Part shown: in pieces, positions 1 through 13,488 of the stretch
Numbering within the stretch: the first letter of the stretch is position 1
How the letters are laid out: each line of letters begins with the position of its first letter
From: Daphnia pulex
Taxonomy: Eukaryota; Arthropoda; Branchiopoda; Diplostraca; Daphniidae
Length of the DNA stretch: 64,000 bases
Reading direction: 5' to 3'
Assembly: GCF_021134715.1 (NCBI RefSeq)
Contig: NC_060017.1
Location: 2,728,001 to 2,792,000 of the forward strand
Made by a program: the position numbers and the translations under genes
The notes under the pieces: model-generated
Seen by the model: the letters and a program-made list of their open reading frames with translations, nothing else
The model's database searches: none
What the model was told of the DNA's origin: nothing

Positions 1-820
1 TATTACTCGATCAATATTCACTTTGAAACCGATAACAAACTCTTTGCCTCCTGTGTCTAACATAGGCCAAGGTTGAATCTTGGCGAGATAAAAAAACATA
101 ATTTGTCCTTTAAATTAAGAATAAGATTCACTATGCCAAGTTACAGTCACCGACATTCAGTTTTTCCGCGTATGTCTGCGAGATCACGGACCGACCAACC
201 GATTGCTCGTTCTATTTTAAATGAGCATTTATCAGCGTTACAATATTCATTGATTTACTTAATTTTAAATATATTTTCGGCCATTGTCGACCGTCCATAT
301 CTATTGAAATGAGTACCGATACACTCATCAGATGAGGGATTTAAACTATTTTATATTATGGATTATTTTCCCATTTTAATTACTACATCCAGGCGTTCGT
401 GCAACTGAACTTACGCTAAATAGTCATAGGAATGATTAGACTCTATAGTTGATTTGGCTCTATAGTCTAAAACCCATATGATATTTGAGTAAACAAGTTT
501 CAGGAGATGCTACACATGCTGCAAATGCTGCTGTTGTTATGCATGCCTTACGCTGGCTTAAATTACATCAAAAAAACAAGCGAATAAATAGGGCGAGATA
601 TTCCACATTAGGATAACTAATGTGCGATCCGTGTAACAAGTTAATTTCCTCGCTTGGATACTTGAATAAAGAATAATGGCACTCGTATTGATGCAGCGCT
701 CTGTAATTGATATAGTTCACTTTCAAAAACGGAATTATCGAGGTGAATCCTGTTATCAGCGCTAGCGAAATGACTGATGACTAAAAATAATAATAAGCCT
801 CTATTAACAAATACATGCTA
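1..820 (-). repeat. Copy 1 of ~690-bp dispersed repeat (cut by window edge)
   Basis: This stretch aligns by eye with the copies at about 59800-60503, 61640-62328 and 62328-63020, all in the same orientation, and inverted with those at about 5390-6780. The diagnostic core is at 681-720 (actcgtattgatgcagcg then ctgtaattga and gttcac). It is followed by a cgctagcgaaatgact motif near 760 and by cctctattaaca near 796, which also occurs after copy 4. No open frame of note is shared between copies, so it looks non-coding. Its left boundary lies outside the window. Confidence 0.7.
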
Positions 821-3800
821 GGGTAGGCTCATGTTATGGTTTATATCCTTGATTGGTACTGGTATAGTGGCTATATATATTCCGGTTATTCCCATGGCTT
901 CCCAAGTTGAGGTCAAGTAAATCGAGCCTACATTCAACCTTATCCTTTATCGTGATCATTTGCATGAAATTGAATGGGAATGTATAGTAAATACTCGGTA
1001 TTGGAGAAAATATCTGGACAAAGAAATTTTTTTCACAACACGACACTGACGCACAACAATCATTTCAATGGAATAATGGTTAAACTGCAAAGACAAATAA
1101 TGATGTAGTGGTTATAGCGCTGGCGTAATATGTGAGAGATTCGTGATTCACATCCCAACGAGCTTGACATTTCAAACTTTATGACATATTTTTTCTCTCT
1201 CTCCAAAAAGATGAAAGCAGCTGCTGCTTCTGCACTTGTGTGAATAGAATAGTTCAATTGACTTTGTCCAGTGCGAAAGAAGTGCCTTGCTTGTTAGCGC
1301 TCATCTTCTGTATTGTTCGCGTAGATACAGTCATACGTCATGTGTGAGAAGCCATACACAAGACGGTTGAGTCATCATATAATACCCTCGGATTTGATGT
1401 AATTCATGTCAGGCTACATATTCTACGAAGATGTCGCTATTGGGCGACGTCGTCATGGGAGATCCTTTAGAGTTGGAAAATATTTTGAGATAAAAGAAAG
1501 ATAATATAACGCTTTCATCGTGTCCTATATTTATATGTTGCCAGCAAGCCTTTGTCCATAAAGCACTGGTTCACTATGTAGTCCAACACATTCACGACCG
1601 CCTATAAAATATAAAATAGTAATTACAAGGCTGAGGGGATGCAATAAAGGGAAAGAGGGCGCGTCTGGGCGCATCGCGGAAACCCAATTTAATGGCCTAA
1701 CAACCGACTTGAGCTGCTACCGACGCTATAGGGCGACATCCGCGGACGAGGAGCCGAATAAGCCGGCCGACATCTATATATATTATCTTAACACACAGCC
1801 CGGCAGCCGAGAGAGAATACATAGTGGAGTGCTGCTGTGCCGTGCTGACTGGCGACGATGGACTTTGGGCGTTGAGACGTTCATTGGCTCGGACTAGCAG
1901 TCTATTAGGCCCCCCATCGTCTAAATAGAGTTCCAAATTGGAAGGCACAGCAGCAGCGATGGATGGAGAGAGAAAGAAAATAAGAAGAGACACAAAACAA
2001 GCTTTTGGGCTTTTGGGAGAAAAGAAAAGGGAAAAAGAAGTGAGTGATGAGGGAAAAAGGAGGGGCGGGCAGGCGGGCTACTACTACTACGACTACTACT
2101 ACTCTATACAACTCCTACTATATAGCCTATATATACTATACGGGGTAGAAAATTGCAATGACATTTCAAGTGGCAACACGGAGCTACAAGAGTCAAGCTG
2201 CTGATGACGACGGATGGACATTACAGAGGGAGGAGCTGACTTGTCAGTCGCCAGCCAATCGCGACAACTTGGAGAGACTTGGAGCGCAGCGTGTTTCACA
2301 CTCGCACGCACACACTACACTGCTCTCTCTCTTTAGATATATCCATCTACTACACATAGTTGAAATATAATGAGGAGAGAGAGAGAGAGAGAGGGGAGAC
2401 AATGGGTGATAATCAGGCGAGTGTGGGATTCTACTGCAGCGCGCCGTTGATTCGTTGGAGGATCTGTGACGCATCCCCCCATCTTGGCACTCATGGGTGT
2501 GTCAACTGCCGCACTAATTATCGTTTCCCATGGCAGCACATAGAGTCTTCATTAATCTTTAGGAGGTGAACGGGACGACGACGGCCCTTCCGTTTTATTA
2601 GACAAAAAAACCTTAATCAGGCCGCACACAATGGTCTCGGAATATTGAACTGAATGCATGAGTTCGGCTGCTGGAATGGCTGAAATCTGATTAGCCCGAA
2701 CGAACGCCATAATTACTCTGAGACGACGATTGCAAATTCACGAAAAAACTACGTACTATATTGATCCTATGGGGGGACGCTTTGTCTGACTCTGTTCATC
2801 CCCTACATATTATATGCTGGACTGTTCATCGACAAAATGACAGCGAAGATGGCTGTCCATTCAGTTGATTCAGTTCCACCGTAAAAATCGTTTTCCCCCG
2901 CTACTTCAATAGAACTGAAATCTTCACCGATCTTCACGCGAACGAGTGAAAAGCTTAAGTCGTGAAATGACTTTGGCACGAAGCCATCAGGACGGCAAAG
3001 AAGCGAATGGAATTGCGTAGCAGCAGCATCTCCACATAAAAATGCCATTAGCAAACAATCAAAGAAGTCTATCAATTGGAATCGTTTGGACTCTGAGTTG
3101 ACGGCCAACATTGAAGGGGCCGCGCTTGACAATGACGCCCGTCACGAGAAAAGAAGCTGTCCGGCTGATCATTTCTAAAAAAAAAAAAACACACTTTGGA
3201 CATCAGGACAATTTTCGAGTTTATTTATAAAATGTTAGCCAGAGGAAAAGTGGATCGCTCGGCACTCGACTCTCCTCTTGGATCTATCGGTGGCGATTGG
3301 TTCGACAAAATTTCCCACGAGCTTTTCCTGTTTACAGTTGGCCCTGTGTTAACACGGCCGGGCGTCATCTCGAGTCTCTCATCCCATCAATATATCTCAG
3401 CCACCATCCAAGTATAGAAGAAGTCCCATTTCACAAGTATATATACATCTAACTGACAGAAATCTGTCGAATGGAGGCTGCTGCTGTCGTCCAATTTCCA
3501 GCTCGGCTCCGATCGAGAGCGCGATGCGCAAATAATCGATATCATTATTAGATATTTCCCCGAGATTTTGCGGGAAAGATGGACGATCAAGAGTGGCATT
3601 TTTATTTATTTTTTTGTTCATCTGACACAAACACACACAGACGTACAACACACAAAGCCAGGGTTGTTTATAAATATATGGAAGAGGAAGAAGAAAAAAA
3701 GTATGGCTTCCCACTGCATTTGTGATGGAAATGAGAGGGAGGCGACGTCGAAACTGGAAACTTTGCAACCGAACAAACAGCCACATAGAGTATACACACA

Positions 3801-5389
3801 CACACACGCATCCACTCGCACGAGGAACATTTTTTTCCATTCTTCTTCCTTTAGCTCTCTGCTCTTATCAATCTCTCTAAAAGTTCACATGAATACGTAT
3901 ACAGATGTAGACGAGGAAAAAATTCAACCGACACAAAAGCGCGGTGGAAAGAGCTGAAAACGTTCACACTTTTTCATCAATAAATATATATATTATTCAG
4001 CCATGTAGCGTAGGGAGAGGGGGGAGGAAAAAATCGAGGGCTGGGCTGAATGCGTAATCGACTCAGCTTGGGGTGGTGTTGGGGTCGCTCCTTTGCCTAT
4101 CTCGCATATGACGCTAGTTGCTGATTCGCTCCCCTACGACTACCAATGGGGTAAGTCGGAGAGAGAAGAAAGAGACAGCGCGGAGAATAACGCATTCATC
4201 GAACGTGTATTACATTTAAAAAAGTCTATTCCGTCTACGTATATTCGTGTTGTCGTGCGCTCCGAGAGATATTAAATTATCATCCTCCGAGGTTCTTGGG
4301 TGTATAGTCCACCAGCAACACTTCATTGCACGGTAGCTAACATCTTAGATGCATGTTTTTCTAGAGTTCTTAATCACCTTCTTTCGCTCCTCGCCTGCGG
4401 ACCGTACAAGTGCAATACTCTGCCAAGCACGGGCTCCTGCAAAAAAAAATCTACTGTCTTAATGATGGCTCCTAGTGTCAACTCTTGTGAGCCTGTTCAA
4501 CCTTACATTTTTAAATTAGTATATACACTTCAATTAATGTCAAATTAGGATTATATGGACTCACATTCATGCAGAACTTTTGCGTCTTTAGTATTAAAAA
4601 AGAATAAAAGTAACGAATATTGCGGACGGATTTTTCTTGCTTGGATTTAATTAATCTTGAAGTTCACGACTATTTGTGCCGTTGACAAATTGAGTGATGA
4701 CGACACAGCATTAGCGAATGGAATGGAAAATGGGGTAAAGATAGAAGCTCTGTTGCGATAAGTTGAGGCAATTGAATTGACCGGCAGGTTTTTATACGGC
4801 TGTTCACAGGGGCTATGGGTAGGTTGCAGCAGCAGCTTGTAGCCTCTCTTGTTGAGCTCTCGGCCCATCTTCAGCTTGAAGAAAACAACTCGGGATGGAC
4901 AATCATGACTTGGACATTATTAGACAACCGGCCGATGATTGCGCACATTCCTCATACAACAGAGTCGTAAAAGGCCAGCTGGAACCTCTTGAGACCGTCA
5001 CTTTGCATCAATCGAAGAAGAACCGGAGATAACAGAGAACGCTATATACACACACAACACAAAATTTATTCGTTTATGGTCCCTTTCTGGCTTTTGTCCG
5101 ACATCTTATCGTGTACTGTTGATTCGCTCCCACCCCTCGCTTAGGTTGATAATTCTTCAAATCGTAAAGATGATCAACACCCAGGAGTTAAATAGTCATT
5201 TGTGTGTATAGATGCTGGCGAATGAGTGGAATGCTTTGGTAATTGAGGGCTAGATTGCCGAGTCATTCAGCCCATTGGCCGTTTATTGTATTGACAGAGT
5301 GGACAAGACGCTTCACACAGACACAAAAAAAAACCTCTTTCCAGCGCAGATTTTGAAAACCATGTTCAATCATTTTGAAATATGTTTGA
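821..5389. other. Intergenic stretch, no supportable gene
   Basis: Only short open frames occur here, with low-complexity or stop-interrupted neighbours. I found no splice-linked coding exons. The stretch includes a GA dinucleotide run near 2372-2393, several A/T homopolymers and (CA)n-like tracts near 3626-3650 and 3794-3807. The region 1630-2600 is GC-richer and purine-skewed (GA-rich 1960-2060) and could be regulatory, but nothing in the sequence proves that. Confidence 0.6.
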
Positions 5390-6060
5390 TAATTTCATTT
5401 TTGAAAGTGAACAATATCAATTACAGAGCGCTGCAAAGATACGAGTGTCATTATTTGTTATCGAACTATCTAGGCGAGGATATTTACTTGATACGGTGAA
5501 CGCCAAATATTGACCCAATGCAGAATTATTGTCCTATATAAGTTTTGAAATTAACATCCAAAATTAGAGCCGTTCTGACGCTCGTCCTATGGCTTATCCC
5601 CAGGAAACTTTTGTTGCCTCTTCCCAATGAAGAAAATGGAAAGACAAATGGAAAAAAATGGAATGGGGTTTCGTCGATGACGTCAGCGTAGCAATTGACG
5701 TAATTGACGTATTGGAGAACGAGCGTCTAACAACGTAAATTAATATTAAAATTCGTTTAGTTTAAATTAGTTTAGAATTCTCAACTGAAGAACGTATTGA
5801 CTTTCAAGATAACATTTATGAATGGTCGACAATGACCAAACACCTAGGTTACTTGAGTGATTTTAATCAAAATTGTAACTCTGATAAATGTTCATTTGTA
5901 ATCAAATCAAGAATATTTGGAGAAACATCAGTTGGATGAAATTCTTCAAATTTGAAGGACGCATCGTTAGACGTTAGACAATTGGAGGGCATCCTTTTCA
6001 GGCGAACGAAGTCTATGGTTGCTACAGGGGTGTTATTTATTATGGGGGTTGTCAGTCTAT
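5390..6060 (+). repeat. Copy 5 of the ~690-bp repeat (inverted relative to copies 1-4)
   Basis: The core gtgaacaatatcaattacag at 5406-5425 is the reverse complement of the core in copies 1-4. Further along, aaatgttcatttgtaatcaa (5887 on) and the segment around 5960-6010 (cgcatcgttagac, then gagggcatccttttcag) match the reverse complements of 62390-62490 and 61700-61800. The copy is directly followed by copy 6 in the same orientation, so the unit exists as a tandem pair here, as at the right end. Confidence 0.7.
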
Positions 6061-6780
6061 TTCGCTAGCGTTGATAACAGGAACGGTAATAATTCCATTG
6101 TTGAAAGTGAACAACATTAATTACAGGGCGCTGCATCGATACAACTATCTCTATTCGTTTTTCAAATATCCAGGGTAGGGTATTTATTTGATGCATAGTT
6201 TGCACATTAGTCACTCATTTCGGTAATACTTGACTTATTTAATCATTTGATATTTACAATAATTTTTAAAGTGTATTTGACGCACGCTGGTCGATCCAAA
6301 AATTTGGTAAAGAAATCCTCCCATGCGAAATTTCTCATGCTGTCCTACATAGCCGTCCGACACATGATAATCTTTCTCAGGTATGGATAAATTTGGCCAA
6401 ATTGATGCAATTGTTCAGCACGTGCGTCTAAATGACATAAATTAAAGTAACCTCCAACCATGTTATAAAATAGTTAATATCCTCAAACTGAAGAACGTAT
6501 CGGTTTTCAAGTTAACAGACATGAACGGTCGACAGTGGCCGAAAAACTATTTGAATTGATTTCACTAAATTGAAATCGTTATGCTGATAAATGTTCATGT
6601 GTTAATAAATCATATTTATTTGGAGAAACAGCAGTTGAATGAAAGTTTCAGATTAGCATGACGCATCGTTAGACCAGGTTAGACCATTGGAGAGCATCCT
6701 TTTCAGTCGAACGAAGGTAGTCTAAGGTAGCTTTATTTAGGGGTGTTATCAGGGAGGGTTTTGTCAGTCTATTTACGTGT
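6060..6780 (+). repeat. Copy 6 of the ~690-bp repeat, tandem with copy 5
   Basis: It begins near ctatttcgctagcgttgata (6057-6076) and holds the core gtgaacaacattaattacag at 6107-6126. It ends near the ttgtcagtctattt motif at about 6765. The second half repeats the aaatgttcatgtgttaat and cgcatcgttagacc blocks of copy 5. It abuts the internal element 6780-7975. Confidence 0.7.
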
Positions 6781-7975
6781 TTCGTTTAAATCTCGTTCTA
6801 ATACTCGTATCCTGTCCACCCAGGTTGGGCTTGATGAAACTTGTCGAGAAAAACAATTTGAAATTAAAAACTCCTGATCTCTCTAGCGGACGGACTTGAG
6901 CAGTGAGCACTGGCGATCAAACGGCTTTTATCGTTTTTTACGGCTTGGTTTTTGGGAAAGGGGTTTATTTTATTTTATTTTGGCGGTTGAGAGGCGAGGA
7001 GGGCAGATTTTCAATATCGATATCTTATTATTAATCGTGGTAGAATATTGTCGTCTGCTATGTTTTTGTTTCAGATTCACAGTTTCGTAAAACTAAAAGT
7101 CAAGATTTTTTTTTATTACAGGAAACTAAACGGATCACTGGTAGGTAGGGAACTTGTACGCTTGTACGTGGTTGCAAGAGAACTAGCAGAACATAATAAA
7201 ATGTGGTCGGCGTGTGAACTTTGATGTCGTGACTCCCTATGCTCACCACTCCATGCTGTCTAGCTCAGGTAAATAAAACATAAAACTAAGAATGCAAATG
7301 GAATGATTTTGGGAGCTTGTTAAACCTGTTCCAAATTTGTGAATTCATGAAATGTATGTGCCCGACAACAGTGATTGACTAGCATTTATCATGTATGTTC
7401 GTTTTCGTTGCATGGTAGAGTTTGTTTGATTATATTGTAATCTTTTTACCTTTGTGCAGACTTCAGGCCTGAGCCAGCCATTATAATCACAAGATATGCA
7501 AGTTTTGATACTAACCTGTCATCATCAATTGGGTAATTTATAATAATTGATTTTTATTACTTTTATTAATCTGTGACCTGCCGTATATTTTAATGGTGCC
7601 TGAAACTTGCACGAAATGGTAGGCTATTACACATAGACCTTAAGTAATCCTGTTTATTACCAATAAGGGGTTACACAGCACTGTCTTCTCTCTAACTTTT
7701 CCTTCCTTTTTGTCTCTGCAATATTTTTCGTAACCCATTTTTTATTTTTTGTTAAGATAAACAGCTCATCGAAAAACTCTGTCCTGTGTAAGGTGTATGG
7801 ATATTCACGATGACCCCCTTTTCCTATCTTGCCTGGCGTCAACTTTACTGAGGATGGAGCACTGGTGGACGCCTGGCTGTGGATTTCCCGTGCTTAAAGG
7901 TAGGACACAGGACACACGTCTCTCTGTTCTTCCTTTTTGTAATTATATTTGGTGGCGTTGGTTATAAAACGTTAC
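6780..7975 (+). mobile_element. ~1.2-kb unclassified repeat element, left copy
   Basis: It is colinear by eye with the reverse complement of 60507-61625. Shared landmarks in order are: actcgtatcctgtcc with gttgggcttgatgaaact (near 6804-6842), ggcttggtt with aaggggtttatttt (near 6942-6970), acgtggttgcaagagaacta (near 7167), ataataaaatgtggtcggcg (7193-7212), ggcctgagccagccat (near 7467), caattgggtaattta (near 7527), and ggtggcgttggttataaaac at its end (7951-7970). No transposase, reverse transcriptase or other enzyme motif is visible. Short open frames at 6896-7090 and 7657-7842 (minus) are not conserved intact. Flanking by ~690-bp repeats recalls terminal-repeat elements, but the class is unknown. 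Confidence 0.6.
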
Positions 7976-10900
7976 GGAGTACGATTATTCCTGAGCTAGA
8001 CAGTTGACTGCAAGTTTTCTCTTGCCGTTTCTGTTATCTCAATCAAGGTTAATTTAATAACTCATTTGTAGAGCGACTGCACATTAGGCTTGTTTTATAC
8101 CTCACAACTTTGTCTGCGGGTAAACATAATCAAAGTCTATAAAATTGTAAAGAGGTACCTGACGCCACACCGGCACCTCCTCGTTGCCAACTTTTGTTAT
8201 TGCATGACGTTCACGAAAATTAATTGCTATTCTATTTTGTGATATTCTTAGTCCTTATTTTCGTAAGAACGACAATCAAATTATCATTAGTCATAAAAAC
8301 TATCAACACGCCCATCCATGCATAAAAATGCAGTCATCCTTAGTTTAAAAAAATCGATTCTGCATTTTTCTGAGTTTTGTTTGTTCTTTCATTCATTCAT
8401 TCTTTTCTTTTCTATTACTTTTCATATTGTCTTGTAAGGCTTTCCAGCAGTCCATTTTAGGCCTATTGTTTCCAGGTGTATTCTTTGTATTCACCGTGAT
8501 GTTCACTTTATGGGTGCGGGTTTGATGACGAAAAGAAAAAAAAAATGTCAGCTCACAATCCTTAAATTTCTAATGCTGGTTTGGGGTTATTTGTCTTGTT
8601 GATTGAATCTACTTTGAGATTTTCTTTTAAGAAAACGGATATGGTCAACACAATGACGAAACGGGTATGTGTAGTCGTGCTGATTGGGTGGATAGTGTTT
8701 TTTAAGAAAACAACATGGGCGTTTCTCTGTATGGCCTATAGTCTAAGAGAGGGTGCAGAGTGGCAGTGAAAAGCCTATTTGTAAATAATCGTATAGGCTG
8801 CATACAAGTTGAAGCATTGTTCTTCTTGTATTGTTTGCAATTCTCACAATCGGTTGGAATATATATATATATATATATATATTCATTCCAAACACCATCA
8901 AGATGCGAAACAGCAGGACTGCGGTCCGAATGGGTCGGTAGGCTTGTCATTTGATGATAAGAATTGAATGAACTGATAAATTCTGAGCAACCATATCCAT
9001 TTCGGCATGTCTTAACCACCACTTCGTGTAGGCCTCGTATTTAAGTTGGAAAATAAGAATTTGAATTCCGTACTAGAAAGAATTTTAATTAAGTGGTAAT
9101 CATGCGAAACGGATTGAAATTGTGCGATGTTGCGGGAGTTTATTCCGGTTTTTGTCGCCTAGCATTTTTAAAGAGTTCCTCATTTTAGTTATTTAAAAAA
9201 TATCAAAAATTTTTCACTATAAGACTGTCTGTTGCGATAGTAATTAAGAAGTCCAGAAACTGGTATCGTTTTTCTTACATCCGGAGATTCCCTTTTGTCG
9301 TCAAGTAACTGAACTCTAACATGCTCTAACTCGTCTTTTTTTACCGTTCAAGCTTGCCTAGGAAGGTTCATCTAAAACTAAAAAGCCTTTCTTTGTAGTT
9401 TGTCTAGGTAGTCTGGTAGTCATCTAGCGATACATCAGGCAACTAAGCCTGTTCTTAGAGTTGTTTGGTGAAAGCTCGAGAGATGGCCGACCTACTTAGA
9501 ACCAGTTTTCTAAGCATTAGCTTGAAAAATTTGAAAAATATTACAGCAGGTTTTTATCGCTTCTTTGTCTTCCTAAATAATTGTGAGGCTTCACAGCGCC
9601 TTATTCAGATGAAATCTGAAGCGGCAAATAAATTTGTGACTATCTTGAACAGGTAAACAGTCGCAGAAAACCGGGTTAAATCACAGTTAAATAAGGAAAA
9701 CATCGAAAGCATAGAGGATTTAATTTTGTAATGTTATACAGCTAAAAGTTGGCCGCTAAATTGGCCTACAGAAGTAGATCCATTCTTATCTTTGAATAAG
9801 GGACGTCACTGGCAGCGTTGCGCTAGCGCAACACAAATTCTGTTTTATTCACGCACTACATCACAAATGTGTCATCTTAACGTCTTTAAGCCGTCAAGAT
9901 GGTTCGCTAGGCTTCCAACTGCATCATCGTGCCCATATAAATATTGAATTGAGAGATGAATTGGATGCGATGGCTAGCTGTCAGCAATTCAAAATAGCTG
10001 ACGGCTGAATGGAGGGGAATTTTTTCGTAACGATTTGAGTTGGCGTGTAATTGGCACACACGAGGCACGATGTCATTTTGCAATGGCATTGCAGATAAAA
10101 AGCAATAATATATCGTGCGAAGAAATCGGTTTGAAATGTCGTTTCATAGTTCATTATAGGACTCTCTGTTCGTGACGTATTCTGGTCCAACGGAGAAACC
10201 GAGGAGAAAGCCCGTTGTATATAATTTAATGCGCAAGGCGACGTTGTATTTTCTTCGTCAATCTTTCGAGACTAGATATAAAACAACATTTCGGTCCTTC
10301 TACCGCTTTGTTTCTCCTTGTTTTTTACCTTTCTCCAGAAAAAGGGAAAAATACTGCGAGCAACTTTCTCCTAGCCTGAGTAACTAGTAAGGGAGTAGTG
10401 TCATGTTTACCAATGCGTGCCGGAAAGCTCGAGAAGAAAGAGAGGTCAAACTTCCAAAGACATAATAAAGAAAGCAAGAGGGAAAATACGAAGGAGGAAA
10501 CGCTGAACTCCAGGATATAACAGAGGGCACCAAAATGGCCGACACAAAGAAGTGAGGAGGGAATAATACACCTCATCCGAAATACGTGGTGAAAACTTTC
10601 TCTCCTTTCTTTCTACCTGCGAAAGCACCAAACCTTTGTTCACTTTCTCCGAGAGGACAACGACCCTCGATGACGAATCCAAATTCCAATTTTCTGACAA
10701 AACCAAAAAAGAACTCTCCATTTTCACAATTTGCAATCGGAACTGTATAGATCCGATGTGCTTTCTTAACATCACCTGATTTGATGACGTCAACTGGGTC
10801 ATTGGTTTTATTAGTTTAAGACGGTAACGGAAGTAGTGTCAGGTGATGTTATTTCATGGTTACATGGTGGAGTGCTTATACTGATCTGCCAGAAAATTGT

Positions 10901-12960
10901 TCAACCACGATCGGGAAACTGGGAGAAATCAAATCATGCGATATCTAATACAACAAGAATACCAAGGGGGGATAGTCACGGAATCGACAGCCGGCGAGGA
11001 TGCCAAGCGGGAGCTTGGCATCGATTCTTTTACTCCTATCCGGGAGAGAAAGTCTGAATTAGTCATCGGAAATGAGGGGACTATCGGAAGCAATCCAAAA
11101 GACTGCTTCAAGAGGGAAAAGACCAGAATTATTCAGTCATTCAGGTTAATAACGTCGTCCATCACGTAAAGGCGAAGAAGTAGAAAGACAAAAGAAGACT
11201 AGCTGCTTTCTCCAGTTCACCATCGAACATTTTCTCCGTGGTCGTGTCATAAAAAGAATAACAAAACACCCAAATGGTTACTCATCCAATGAAATTATCA
11301 AACAAACGTTTTGTTTTTGTTTTGTTTTTTAATTTTGGCGAATTTCGTATTTTTTAATGTTTCTTTAATTAAATATTCCAACAGACTAATAACCATAAGA
11401 AATATGAACAATACGCTATGCGATGCTGCATTATACGTGAGTTGACACACGATCTGTTTTGAAGCCGGATCTCGTATTTTTTTTAAAGCCTCGAAAGTCT
11501 AGAAGTGAAAGTTAATTCCTGGTGTCTAACCAACGATACAAAACTTGTCGGCAGAGTTTCTCACGGATGTGCTATTGTTGTGCCGTTCTTATGGGGAAAT
11601 GAATAAGAAAAAACCCAGGATCTCAGTCTCGAAAGCTCTGTAAATCGATCGATGTGGACGTGACAAAAAATAAATAAAAGGCGCTTGAATGGGCGTTGCC
11701 TTGACTGGAAATGTTTACTCCATGCGACATTGGACCGTATATCGTAACGGTTGTGCATATATGGTCATCAGCTTCTTTATTCGTCTCCTTGCCGCAGGAA
11801 AATCGCATTGTAGAGCAAGAATGTTGTACAAACAAGTATGAATAGATTGTATTATTTAAGAGGTCTTGGAATTACAGAGCGAGGTGGGAGTCGCTCTAGG
11901 TGAATGCAGAAATCCCCATACTTTTAAAAACAAGATTATCTTTCATATGTTTATTCACTCTTTCGACCTCCCTTCTTCTTCCCCTCTTGACTCATATTTT
12001 CTGGTATCTTTCATACACATGTTCAGGTCAGGAGAGATGAAAGGAAATTATAGAAACTAGGACAGAATATGATCGCCTAGCCTAGAAAAGACTCAGCCCT
12101 CGCCGAACGTGGGCCTATCCGGGAGATGGCTATCAATTTGAGTGGAGGATAATAATAATGCGCTGGAGAAAGGGCGAGCTGTGCGGGTGACCGACGCGGA
12201 AGACTAAATGCAAAAGAAAAGACTAGAAAAAAGTTTTTTCCCCTCAATTTTACTTTTTTATTTTATTTTTTAAAGGGGGAAACGAGGTGTCTGTAGGAGG
12301 GAGTTTTTCTTCCGCTGATGGACGGCTGTGTAAAGGTATAAGTTCTTTATTTTCTATGTTTCTGTAAGGGCAATGCGCAGTGGCCTCTTCTTCTCGTATT
12401 TCTCATCATTTACCTCCTCTTCCTTCTCCTCTTGTTCACCTTTTTCTCTCCTTTTCTCCTCTCGCTATACCCCACACACCACCTACTCGTCCACCCCATG
12501 GAAGAGAAAATGTAGGTCAACTGCCGGCAACAAGGTCCGGGAAAGTTGGCTGGTTGAACAATTTTAAGGAACCCGTGCGTCAGCGGATCAGCAGTCAGAA
12601 TTCAGTCGCTTCCACGGCCAGCAGCCAGCCGGGAACCCCTTCCAACAGCGCCTGAAACGATCTCTAGCCGCAGGAGAACTAATAAGGAATCATCAAAAAC
12701 GATACTTTTGCTCGTAAAATTTCATTTTCGAGTTCCGCCGTTGCAACATTCATCTTCGACAGGCGGAGTAAACATAAGAGAAAGAGAAGGCGGTCCAGAT
12801 CGGAGAAACTTTTTTCGCTTCCGCTCGGCCACTTTAAAGAGGAGGCGCAGTCGCTGCATCAAGTCATTCACTGGCCATCCAGCCACCAAAGCACAACTCA
12901 AGTTATTTATTCCTCATTCATAGTTCATCTTTTGTGACAGAACAAGGAAAACAAAGAGAG
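7976..12960. other. Intergenic to 5' region of the first secreted-protein gene
   Basis: No conserved gene is recognisable. There is a pure AT dinucleotide run near 8860-8883. Around 12481-12655 one frame has high GC at third positions and a plausible Ser/Gly/Pro-rich C-terminus ending in TGA at 12653-12655; it is discussed as a finding. A probable 5' untranslated exon of the downstream gene ends at 12960, just before a gtaagt donor. A weak TATA-like tttaaag at 12833 lies about 30 bases before a tcattc initiator-like site at 12864; this promoter placement is speculative. Confidence 0.5.
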
Positions 12961-13488
12961 GTAAGTCGTCTTCTTAATCAAAGATTGATTCAATTAGATA
13001 TTACACGGCGATAGAAGGATATTCTATTCATAACAGTTCACACAACGGAGAGATAGTCTACCAGTTTCGAACTCGACAAGTGGTTAGACGACATTCAGTC
13101 TGAGATTTTTTAACAGAGTGGCAGATTCCGACAGATAATAGCGGAGTACCAGCATCTTATTCCACATCGACTTCCATACTTCATCATTTTAGACTATTGC
13201 AACATTTGGGCAAAATAGAAGCGCAATGTCGTTTCGGATAAAGGCAGGCCGATTGCCAAGTTTGTGTGACTTCAGTATTTTTACTTTAGTCGCTCTGTTT
13301 GTTTTAGTAACGTTTTTACCTCGAGGCTCTAATCTGGCTGAAAGCTCATCGAAGCATTTCACGCAGCGGTTGCGTGAATTGGTTTTCCAGGGCAAAAGAT
13401 CAATAGATACTTTCTTTTTTACAACTGCTATAACAATGTCAAATTTAATCGCATTTTTATCTTTTTATGACGTTTCAGGATCTATAAA

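Noticed and set aside
765-785. Possible hammerhead ribozyme core (ctgatga) inside the ~690-bp repeat
   Set aside because: The required second strand (gaaa with matching stems) is not present at suitable spacing, and the motif is not kept in the other copies.
2803-3132. 109-residue minus-strand open frame
   Set aside because: The residue mix is plausible, but there is no recognisable domain, homologue or splice context; chance in an AT/GC-balanced stretch is enough to explain it.
3397-3957. Overlapping frames of 129 and 147 residues on both strands
   Set aside because: They arise from CA/TG microsatellite and GA-rich sequence and mirror each other; no family features.
10446-11169. Frames of 118 (minus) and 90 (plus) residues
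   Set aside because: No domain, no splice partners and no coding-like third-position bias; treated as chance.
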